NCBI GenBank assembly: GCA_950295325.1
Contig: OX485807.1
Coordinates: 7,965,001 to 8,029,000 of the forward strand
Direction: 5' to 3'
Source: Polytrichum commune
Taxonomy: Eukaryota > Streptophyta > Polytrichopsida > Polytrichales > Polytrichaceae
DNA: 64,000 nucleotides
A program made the position numbers and the translations under genes. This document shows positions 55,321 to 64,000 of the stretch, piece by piece; position 1 is the first letter of the stretch, and every line of letters starts with the position of its first letter. The notes below the pieces were generated by a model that worked only from the letters and a program-made list of their open reading frames with translations, made no database searches and was not told the origin of the DNA.

Positions 55321-55504
55321 AAATGTAGAATCATCTTCAAAATTGTAGCTAAGAAAAAAAAAAAAAAAGTAAAATAGACACTATGAACGATGTGTCGAAG
55401 AGCTAAACACTCTGCCGATACAGTCCTTTGGGATTCTCTAAAATCTCCAGCATCGTTAATCTAGGTCGATTGGTAGACAATTGTCGTCATTATCATTGGC
55501 TTCG

Positions 55505-56455
55505 TCAGCCCTCCATTACTTTCTTGATTTGTTCCAGGGAGAGGAACAAGACGATGGCAAATGGGCCTTGTCGGGTCACAGTGGGAATGAAGCCCTTGTA
55601 GAGAGCCATGGGGCCTTCCGCTCGCACAGTTTTCACCGCACAATCAAATGCGCCTTTGTATGGGGGAGCTTCTCCTGCTGCCACTTTCATGTTCATCACT
55701 CTGGTCTTCACCACATCGATGGGATTCGAAGCGACCGAAGCCAACACTCCAGCTCCACAGCTCGCAACAACCTGCGTCGCCAAACCTTCCGGAACCAGAT
55801 GGTGTTCTGTAACAGTGTCCTTGATCTGATCGTAAGTGGCCAGCTGCGCAGCGGTGACAAGCATAGCTCGCGTCACGGTGGGGGCCGAACCCGTCCACAA
55901 AGACATCACCCCATCCTGCTTCACCATACGAACCAGGGCGTTTCCAACACCCGTGTAATTCCTTCGTTCTTGAAACGGTAGCCTACCGTCCGCTTGCATC
56001 CGCACCATGGCTAGGTCAGCAGGATTGCCCACAACTGCCCCGGAGGCGCCAGCCACCAAAGCGGCGGTCACCTTCTTGGAGAGCGAAAGACCGGATCCTT
56101 GATGTTGCGTGGGGTCCCTCCATTCATTTTTCAAATACTCGTACAACCCTAATCGAGTCGAAGAGTACAGAAACTGCCTCAACACCGTGGCCGAAACACC
56201 CGAATACAAAGCTTGCATGCCTTCCAAGCGGGCTACGCTGAGGCCCACGCTAAAAGGGCCAGGCTGCCGTGGAGCGACAGCTGCGGCATGACCTCTCCCT
56301 CCATCGATGGCATAAGCCAGGACAGGGGATGCCGTCGCCTCCCCTTGCAGCTGCATGCGCACCTTAATGAGGTCCAGCGGGTGTGTGACGAAGCCGGCGA
56401 TCATCGACGCCATGCCTCCCTCAGCAAACCCCTTCCACTGATCCGCCATAGCCAC
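55505..56455 (-). CDS. mitochondrial dicarboxylate/uncoupling-type carrier
   Basis: An intronless 316-aa protein of the mitochondrial carrier family, within the family's usual 300-320 aa. Three tandem repeats each carry the Px[DE]xx[KR] signature: PLDLIKV (from Pro26), PADLAMV (from Pro145) and PIDVVKT (from Pro245). Six membrane helices are expected in the inner membrane. GNPADLAMVRMQADGRLP and SNPIDVVKTRVMNMKV are diagnostic of the plant DIC1-3 (UCP4-6) group, which exchanges malate, oxaloacetate and phosphate or sulfate. The loop between helices 1 and 2 is long and low in complexity (about 38-67), as in plant DICs. A second ATG two codons on (MADQW) is an equally good start. The complete frame and lack of introns agree with plant DIC genes. 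Confidence 0.93.
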   Translation of the reverse strand: MAMADQWKGFAEGGMASMIAGFVTHPLDLIKVRMQLQGEATASPVLAYAIDGGRGHAAAVAPRQPGPFSVGLSVARLEGMQALYSGVSATVLRQFLYSSTRLGLYEYLKNEWRDPTQHQGSGLSLSKKVTAALVAGASGAVVGNPADLAMVRMQADGRLPFQERRNYTGVGNALVRMVKQDGVMSLWTGSAPTVTRAMLVTAAQLATYDQIKDTVTEHHLVPEGLATQVVASCGAGVLASVASNPIDVVKTRVMNMKVAAGEAPPYKGAFDCAVKTVRAEGPMALYKGFIPTVTRQGPFAIVLFLSLEQIKKVMEG

Positions 56456-56613
56456 GGACTACTGGAATCTTGCCAAAACTCTCTCCTTCCAAACCAGCCA
56501 CCTAATCCACGTCGAAACACACCGTCCGCTTAACCTTACACTCGTGGAGTATCAATCGCACCCCAGAGACAACCAAGGACCCAACTCGCCAATCGCTAAC
56601 CCCGCCAGCTTCA

Positions 56614-56778
56614 ATGGACGCAGCCGAAATCACCGAACTGCTGGAGCGGGCCGCAGAGCACCCTCCAGAGACACGAGAAGCGGGGGACATGAAAGGCAAC
56701 ACCTGCTTCCACCCAAAACCGCAATCAGAGAGCCCCAAAGTGCACAACCTCTACAGAGAATGTCGGCTCAGATCATAA
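56614..56778 (+). CDS. small ORF (54 aa) divergent from the carrier gene
   Basis: MDAAEITELLERAAEHPP opens a 54-codon frame that is acidic and helical at first, then reads AGDMKGN and a basic end. The start resembles the N-terminus of a cytosolic helical-repeat protein, and the frame may be a first exon or relic. It lies about 160 bp from the carrier start on the opposite strand, so the two could share a promoter. Antisense frames over it have no merit. Confidence 0.3.
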   Translation: MDAAEITELLERAAEHPPETREAGDMKGNTCFHPKPQSESPKVHNLYRECRLRS

Positions 56779-57646
56779 GAACTCCTCTTCCAACGAGCTG
56801 CACGCAGAATCTCGACCTCCCGAAGAAAGATCAAACTCGTGACGACTACTCCGGCAATCTGCCGACTGAACTGAATATCATAGGGAGTTGTTTACGCTTA
56901 CATGAGGGATCGAATGTATACTTGGAAGTGTATGCAGCTGTTTGGTTTATATATGAGTCGATTACTGACAGTGCGAGTGAATTGCTGGCTGCATGCGCGT
57001 CTGGAACTAGCCGCGATATTGTTCGGCGGTGGTGGTGTTGTGTGTCGTGGGACACGCGGAGAGAGGACATACAGCAGTCAAAAGGCTGGTCTACCACTGT
57101 CAAGGGTCGCCCTACTTATTACTTAAACAGTGTTATAATAAGGGTCAACCTCCCTGCAAACGCCACGTGGCAAGCATTTTTGTGATGCTCACAATGTTCT
57201 AGCCTCGCAAGTCCCCGGGATACACTACGAGAAACAAGGTGCTTTCACAACAGCGCCATCTGACAGCGTTTGGAGAGGTCGATCGGTGCAGGTTCGCATT
57301 GGTCGAAACAGGTTTGGGTTGTCTCCAGAGGTTCGGTGGCCTTTATTCAGAGGCTCGGTAGCTATGATTGAGGTATAGTGTTTGCTACGTGTTCCTTGTG
57401 CCACCCTACTTAATTTATGAGCATGCGTTGAAATAAAACTTTGGCACACAATTTTATTTTAATTGGCTATGTCTGTAGGACGCAGACTATGCATCGACTT
57501 CTATGTTTCAAGAGTAAATTTTTTAACCGTTTTGCATTCACATTTGGATGTTACTTGTTCATGTTATTTTTGGTTCAGTTTATTTAACGTGGACGGTGAC
57601 AGCTTGCATATCTTGGACAACTAACCAACTAATTCAACTATTAGTT
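56779..57646. other. intergenic, no gene recognised
   Basis: Long open frames over 56.5-57.2 kb (up to 213 codons) change composition along their length and have no motif, so they are treated as chance in GC-richer DNA. Confidence 0.4.
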
Positions 57647-57957
57647 AACTACATATAATATGATATTTAGTGTTTGATACACTAAATATCAATAACCCTA
57701 TGAAAGTAAGTAACATTAAATGTAAACTCAAACACTAAATATCGACTATGGTAATATGTGGAAGTTACATGTTTGAATTTAGTGTTAGTAAGGATATGAA
57801 GAATAAAGAATATAATAAGGGATGTGGCAGTAGGGAAGGTAGCGGCACATTTATGTCTAACACTAATTGTCAAGGAATTGAAAATTAGTGTTGATCATGG
57901 TAGGGTTGTAACAACACTAAATATAATGAAACACTAAATATCATATTTTGTGTAGTT
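57647..57957. mobile_element. MITE-like element with 27-bp inverted ends
   Basis: Left end AACTACATATAATATGATAT and right end (inverse) AACTACACAAAATATGATAT continue into TTAGTGTTT on both sides. The 311-bp element also carries an inner inverted TTTAGTGTTTG copy beside the left end. No target duplication could be fixed, so superfamily is unassigned. Confidence 0.65.
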
Positions 57958-58816
57958 GCCTTTCATAACTATAGTTGTTTGTGGAATTGATCTGCCAAAA
58001 ATATATAGTTAACTAAAGTTGTTCCCTAAAATGTATTGAGAAAAATATTTTGATTATAGTTGGTTATAGGTATAGTAAATAGCCATGGACTGCCGTATAT
58101 GAGCAAAGTGTACATCTACAATTGTAGTCTTTTATAAGAAATGACATAGCCTCACAGTTCTATCATGTTCTTGTTCTTTTTTCATGCTACATTTTCATCT
58201 TAACTCTATGTTGATTATCCCAATCAGTGTGTGTTACTATGCGGAGTTATGCAATGCTATAATTATTTAATGAGAATGTACTATTTTACTAAGCATGGTC
58301 ATTTATTTTCTACAATGTCTAGACAACCTATTGAACTTTCGTTAGTAAAAATTGAACTCTTGGGTAGGACAGTATTGCATTGCGTAACTCCAAATAATAA
58401 CACACACCAATTGCCTTGATCAATGTAGCATCATGTATTTAACTTCCATGAAAATTTCAATGGGTGAAATGTTTCATCGAGCAAGCAAATATAAGTCACA
58501 ATAATTGTCATATCAAGTTCACAATAAGAGTTGAGATGGGGAAATATACAAGAGGTGGTAGTAAGTGTGTGTGTGTCTACATAATAAAACGGTCATGTAT
58601 GTCTTCTCCACTACGTTCATTGTTATTCTAGAATGGTTTCTATATTTTGAGCACAAACTTTGTTCTCATGGATTTGATGTCAACCATTCCACTCCACTTT
58701 ACATTCAAGCTTTGGGGACTCAACAAAGCTTGAATGAATGGAAGACTACATGGAAAACTCTACATGACATAGAGTGGATAATGTGTCAAGGGTTACTACA
58801 CCATATATTGTACTAA
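57958..58816. other. intergenic, no gene recognised
   Basis: AT-rich DNA with only short frames. Confidence 0.5.
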
Positions 58817-59190
58817 GGGCCAGTTTACACTACGGTGGAGAAGGCCTCCGGTCGGTCAAGAATGCTTGGCCAAGACATGGTTATATGAGGCAAATGGTGG
58901 ATGTGCCAGAGAAGAATTAAAGGCAATAAAATATTTTTATGGAGTTGGGCTTCTCCGGAGGAGGAGTTTCTTGTCCGGCCTCAAGAGGCCGGAGAAGCCC
59001 AACTCCAAAAAGTGTTGCCATGTAGGCGGCCATGTCATTTTATCATCCATGAGAAAAGTTCACCACCATTGTTTTCTTCACCTAGTGTAAACACCCACCG
59101 GTCAAGAGTTGCATTTTTGACCAATCACAATTTAGAAACGCCCCTTTTTTCATGACCGGTGGACTTCTCCACCGTAGTGTAAACCGGCCC
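58817..59190. mobile_element. PIF/Harbinger-type MITE, TAA target duplication, second family
   Basis: 374 bp with termini GGGCCAGTTTACACTACGGT and GGGCCGGTTTACACTACGGT, the match continuing through GGAGAAG. It is flanked by TAA on both sides (58,814-58,816 and 59,191-59,193). Inside, GGAGTTGGGCTTCTCCGG and its perfect inverse form a second hairpin (about 58,940-59,008). The ORF across it is meaningless. Confidence 0.85.
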
Positions 59191-60713
59191 TAAGTGTCAT
59201 GGTATTCTATGTCACTATGGTAGCATTCCAATGGCATATCTTGTGAATAAGTTTTCAAATATTGTCATCCCAATTTACTTCTAGTTCATCCACTTTTGGC
59301 ATATTATGCATCCTAACATTTTGATAATACATTATCGTCACAAATTATTGAAATTTTGATGAAAAACCACTTAGTAGGTGATAGTAATTACAACGTTGTG
59401 CATTCTATATTGTCCAATTCTTTTGACAAGGAATGACGAATAATGCTAGGTTTACATTTAGTGTTGATGATACTACACACGCAGTTCACAAATAGTATTG
59501 AGCTAGACAAAATAAAATTGGTGACATTAAATGCAATGTTTAGTGTAGATTTGTGATAAAAAAAACCACCTTAAAGAGATGGCTCTAACACAAAATCAAA
59601 AAGCCATGACACTTCAAAATCTCACAACCCTTGATTTGGAGTGAGTGTAAGGTCGATGTGTCTTGTTCATTAGATTAATCTTCGTGAATCAATGTGCAAA
59701 CACTAAATGTTACATAACATCCTCTCTAGGTTCCACCTAGTTATTGCAACACAAAAATGTGGATGATAATGAATGATGTGGGCCAATGTAGATTAGTTTT
59801 ATCTAATTACTATAAACTCTTATCTTTACATATCAAGTAGCTTGAATGTGAAGTTGATTAGGGTACTCGGCTCTAACAAATTGACGAAGGGTTTGATTCT
59901 TTGATGTGGCAAAGATTAAGTGCAATTACTATACAATTATGTCGAGTTGCCAATTAAAAAATTCCTTGCACTTTCATAACCATGACATGATTTGATAGCT
60001 ACAATTTATTAAGATATGATTCATTCTTAATTAATGATCCATTAGTGAGGCTCGGTATAGGTTCGGGAGATGGACATGACATGAGTCATGGGTTTCACAT
60101 GACACAGACAAGTGACCAAGACGACTACACATCCAACACTAAACTTGAAAACTGGAACCTTGTTCAACTTGGGTTAAAGTAGCATGCGCATAATCATAAC
60201 ATAGTCATTATGCACTCATATTGAGACACATTTTCTAGTAGAGATACTTGTATGCAAAGGATGGCCGTTTTCACATTAAGAGCATGTTCATTGGTTCTCT
60301 ATACAACGCCCAAGAACAGAAGAGTGACGGGTTTAGCTTGGGAGTTGGACCCACATTTGCACCAACTGCTATAATTTTGTTGGCAGGGCCAGAAAAGCCC
60401 TCCTAGACCAAAATAGCTTGGGTATATTGCGGCCCAACTTTCAACACCCCTATAAGATAATTAACTATCATTACCTCACATTCTTTCACCAAATGGAATC
60501 TTAGCTTCAACTATTTCTATGTAAAGCCCCTTATATTGCAAGATATTAGTTTTGATCACATGACGCACATTTGTACGTGAAGCTCATATAAAGTGAACAT
60601 GTGGGACATATAATGAGACTACTTCCCCTCTAAAATAATACTATCTAATTTAGCACCCCTTTGTGTTTGTGTTTTCGTTTGGTGTACAATATGTGAACAT
60701 GCCCTAACCCTTT
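59191..60713. other. intergenic, no gene recognised
   Basis: AT-rich DNA without features that I can name. Confidence 0.5.
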
Positions 60714-61480
60714 AAGGATGTGGGATCTCAATATATACAGGCTTCATCAAGTTCATGATTTTTTATATATATAGATATTTCATGTGTTTGGAACTTTATT
60801 AAGTACATTGTCTTATGTCGAAGAGAAAAAAGTACACTCATATTATATATTGACGATCAAAGGAGAACTTATGTATTTGCATCCGAGGGCACCTTGGTTG
60901 CGTATTCGAACTAAAGTCTTCAATAACATCAAAGTGTTTACTGGGTGTTTGACTTATTCAATAGTGCACTTGAAGAACACGTTGATTTCAAATAGGGTCA
61001 CTTTTGACGTGACAGAGTCCCCATTCGTGGCCTCGAAAGTTCTCATGATATTTTCCATTCATGGCCTCGCAAGGGAAGGCCATTTTCACCTTAACTCTCA
61101 AAGGATGTGGGGTCTCAATATATACAACCATGTACATAATTTATACGTGCTTCACCAAGTTCATAATTTTATATTTAAATGTTTTTAGAACCTTTTTGCA
61201 TACATTTGTCTTATGTCAAGGAGAGAATAAAAGTATATTCATATTAGACATTAATGATCAAAATACAACACGTGTATTTGCATCCAAGGGCACCTATGTT
61301 GCGTATTTGAACTTCGTTCCTCAATAACATCAAAGCGTTTAACATGTGTTAAACTTATTCAAATAAAGCACTTGAAAAACAAGCTAATTCTAGATAAGAT
61401 CACTTTTGATATTATCAACTAAAAATAAAAGTATGTAGTTCAAATACACTATTTGTGGCTTGGAGATATCCAATTTGGGC
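60714..61480 (+). repeat. direct duplication, unit about 387 bp
   Basis: The unit starting AAGGATGTGG at 60,714 recurs at 61,101 with shared TCTCAATATATACA, TTGTCTTATGTC, TATTTGCATCC, GGGCACC and TCAATAACATCAAAG. Identity is perhaps 75-80%. The 134- and 88-codon frames lie in equivalent parts of the two units and are not supported as genes. Confidence 0.75.
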
Positions 61481-62558
61481 TTCTTAGACACTTGGGTGTT
61501 AACCTTGAATATGTGGGCCTCTTCATGCTCAAGATACACATATCTAAGCTACATACTTTCATTTATATCAAATTGTGGGGTAAAAGTGATCTTATTTAAA
61601 ATGAACTTCTTCTTCAAATGCACTTGTCAGATCGTTGAATGTGTTGATGTCATTCTCGTTATTGAAAATTTAGGTTCAAATGAAGAGCGTGGATGCTCTT
61701 GGATGTGAATACATATGTTGTATTTTGAACACGAATGTCACGTATGAGTAGATTTTTGCATTTCTACTTGACACAAAAAAAAATGTCTGAAATAAGACTT
61801 CAAACCCAAAATATACATATGATATATGTTAAACGTTGTGAGACATGTATGAAGTGTATACATGTATGGTTGTATATTGAGACCTTGTGTCCTTTGAGGA
61901 TTAACCCTTGAATATTCATGAGGGTGTTTTTATGAGAGAGACGATGATTTGACCAACCCCCCAACAAGTATTGAAATCATATTCATTGGCCTATGATCTT
62001 CAATCCAAATTCAATATGACATCTTAAAAGAGGAGGTGGAAATAAAGCTATATGTTTGGACAATGGTAATGTAAGAATATGTGGTGTGTATTTGAGTGTA
62101 GGTCAGTTACACGAGCTCAAATTGCCCTATAAATCAATTTACATATATATTCATGCTTTGACTGGAAGAGTATTTACGATGGAAAGACTTATTTTGGATA
62201 GAGTCGCTTTTAAACATTTTTGTTAAGAAATTTATTAAGTAATATTAACCCTTTTTTTTATGACACCTTGACACCCATAATGAGCATTTCGGGTCTTGAA
62301 GGGTTAGAGCACCATAGAACCCATTATGGGCCTTCAAGTCATCGTATGGAGGTGTTTAAGATAAATTGATTTCTATGTTAATTTTAAAGTGTGAAAAGCA
62401 ACCCCACCCAAACTTTGCATATTCATCAATATATTATCCATATTGAAGCATACATATATTGCATAAAATGTGGAGATAGTTGGGCTCATAGAAATGACTC
62501 GGATTCAAATATATTCCACACATAGTTTGATATTCTTGTTTCATACGACATTGGCTCA
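61481..62558. other. intergenic, no gene recognised
   Basis: AT-rich DNA, short frames only. Confidence 0.5.
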
Positions 62559-62702
62559 TAACATTATTCAAATTTATAACAATGTTCTATGGGATTGTCA
62601 ATATTTCATGGAATATTCTTCGTAATCAGTCTAAACACGGAGAATATTTCACGAAATATTGTCAGTCCCACAAAACCTTGTTATGGATATGAATAATGTT
62701 AT
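62559..62702. repeat. 144-bp foldback
   Basis: The arms start TAACATTATTC and end GAATAATGTTA, and share GGAATATTC/GAATATTTC blocks around a central loop of about 20 nt. Arms are about 60 nt with several mismatches. Confidence 0.65.
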
Positions 62703-63054
62703 ACTTCCTCGACTGTGAACCATAAATTAAAAAATCACAAAATATCAACCACTCATAAATAATATCATCGCAAAGGGTTGGAACGTAGCCCCACTTATTG
62801 TATTAGCATCTGGTGCCCGAGCCACAACTCACATCCCCTCAATGAACGAACTTGAAACAAAGCTCAAACTCCCCACATCACAAATTAGGAACACATTCAA
62901 ACAACTTAACATAATTGCCATCCAATATGCACACTCAATATTAATCCACAAAAGACGAATAGAAAATAGACAACCCATCACAGACCTACAAAATCATAAC
63001 TAAAATTAGAGAGGGGTAGTGGTCAGACCACTAGTTATTAAGTTACCACCTATA

Positions 63055-63245
63055 GCTCATAAAGGCGGGGAGTAGCCGGCTGGTTGGTATAACTTTCCTG
63101 CCTATGATTAACTCACTTGCAGCACCAAGTCAAAGTGTATTGCACTAACACGCTCAGACGGATTCCACGCGAATCGAACCCGGACCGTATTAATACAACA
63201 CGCACGTCCTTATCCAACCAACCTTGGAACCATGACTTGGCGACC
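63055..63245 (-). mobile_element. tRNA-derived SINE-like sequence
   Basis: The minus strand reads GGTTGGTTGGATAAGG (A-box-like) and, about 40 nt on, GGGTTCGATTCGC, matching the pol III B-box GGTTCGANNC. A non-tRNA body of about 110 nt follows. This order is that of plant SINEs. The cloverleaf is not conserved, so it is not a tRNA gene. Ends and target duplication were not fixed. Confidence 0.55.
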
Positions 63246-64000
63246 AACAACACAATCAACCATCATTTATACTCAAACAAATACGCACGCTTCTCGTCTC
63301 CAACATAGTAGCAAAACCCACATAATTCTAAATTAAAACCCATGCACCCTACACACCGCCCTCCCCCCCCCCCCCGGTTCAACCGGTTAAAACATCGGTT
63401 ACTAACATAGTGTCTACTCCCTGCAAAGGGTGAAGTAGTATTACACCCAACGCCGCTACCCTGGGGTACGGCCACGGTTGTCCTACGAACAGACACTTTA
63501 TTCACTCCGGTCCCTAGTAGGGACCGGAGTTCTTCTTCTTCTTCCTCGACTGTGAAACATGTTGTGTACAATATGGTTTTCATTTTGTAGACCAAGTAAG
63601 TTGTGACTTTAATACTTGTTGGGGACTTGTACAATCTAATGTGTAGGCCATGTTCATGCCAAGAGAAAGTGTGTTGATGCCTTGAAGACTTAACGATGTA
63701 GGACCCATCAAATTCTCATTTAACCTCTAAGCTATCCTTGAATCAAGACTCTTCAATTCATGGTGATGACCAAGGACCTCCCCTTTTGTGAGCTTCGTAT
63801 TGAAGGATATTTATTTCATTTATTTACTTTTTCGGGTGGGTGGGGTGGGGGTTTAAAGACTTGGAACCTTTATGAGCACGTCCACACCCTTTAAAGTCAA
63901 GTTACATTTTGAGTACGTAGACCAATCTCTTCTAAATGCATGTCTAAATGATATTTGTTTTCACATCCACAACAAACCACACACCATTAATTGTTTGACT
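63246..64000. other. intergenic, with a C run and a perfect palindrome
   Basis: A C run lies near 63,363-63,375. The perfect inverted repeat at 63,504-63,530 is listed separately. The minus frame at 63,263-63,634 is low complexity and not supported. Confidence 0.5.
63504..63530. repeat. perfect 27-bp palindrome (13-bp arms)
   Basis: ACTCCGGTCCCTA, one G, then its exact reverse complement. No U tract follows on either strand. It could be a short stem-loop in a transcript or the joined ends of a deleted element. Confidence 0.8.

Noticed and set aside
55481-55981. 166-codon plus-strand frame over the carrier gene
   Set aside because: It is the antisense shadow of a complete carrier protein.
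56544-57185. 213-codon frame after the carrier gene
   Set aside because: Composition shifts along its length, and it has no motif and no homologue that I recognise. Only the short frame at 56,614 was kept, at low confidence.
63117-63308. tRNA gene at the B-box-like string
   Set aside because: A cloverleaf cannot be formed around it. The long unrelated body fits a SINE.
1-64000. CRISPR arrays, bacterial operons or prophage
   Set aside because: Nothing of the kind is present. Intron-bearing plant genes and plant transposons show that this is nuclear plant DNA.

Overview
This is an intergenic-rich, TE-rich plant nuclear window of about 40% GC. The evidence for a land plant is: intron-split nuclear genes with GT/AG borders; a plant-type 337-aa MenB carrying a peroxisomal PTS2; a plant DIC/UCP-type mitochondrial carrier; two U2 snRNA copies; a TTTAGGG telo-box; and an Athila/Tat-like Ty3/Gypsy element. 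I cannot place the species further.

Layout. At 1-3.5 kb is intergenic DNA with a dispersed repeat and a PIF/Harbinger-type MITE. At 5.3-6.9 kb (+) is a five-exon gene for a 201-aa charged protein that looks like the U3 snoRNA-associated (UTP16-like) family; a 250-bp foldback sits in its second intron. At 8.8-10.4 kb (-) is a two-exon MECR/quinone-oxidoreductase-like MDR gene. At 10.8-17.4 kb are a local duplication, diverged repeats and a hAT-like MITE with an 8-bp TSD.

The central feature is a 20.6-kb nested transposon complex at 17,478-38,052. Its ends are about 60-bp terminal inverted repeats flanked by a perfect 9-bp duplication (ATTGCCAAC), as expected of a Mutator-like (MULE) element. 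Inside are a pogo-like element (19.7-20.8 kb), a hAT-like MITE (22.3-22.8 kb), and an intact Ty3/Gypsy retrotransposon (23,462-34,331) with 1,830-bp LTRs, a 5-bp TSD and a 2,079-aa gag-pol frame. The element's own DNA (about 8 kb without insertions) holds a decayed antisense gene and a dense set of short AGAC-N4-GTCT quasi-palindromes. A second pogo-like copy, inverted, lies 217 bp outside the right end.

The right part is gene-bearing. It holds a U2 snRNA gene (-, 42.9 kb); the complete nine-exon MenB (naphthoate synthase) gene of phylloquinone synthesis (-, 43.9-47.5 kb); a second, promoterless U2 copy (+, 48.2 kb); an acylphosphatase gene (+, 49.6-50.2 kb); a four-copy 355-400-bp tandem array (52.1-53.6 kb); an unidentified gene relic (55 kb); and an intronless dicarboxylate/uncoupling-type mitochondrial carrier (-, 55.5-56.5 kb). 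From 57 kb on are MITEs, foldbacks, a local duplication and a tRNA-derived SINE-like sequence. The genes are ordinary eukaryotic single units with no operon logic. MenB, the MDR protein and the carrier all act in organelle metabolism, but I see no sign that their clustering is functional.
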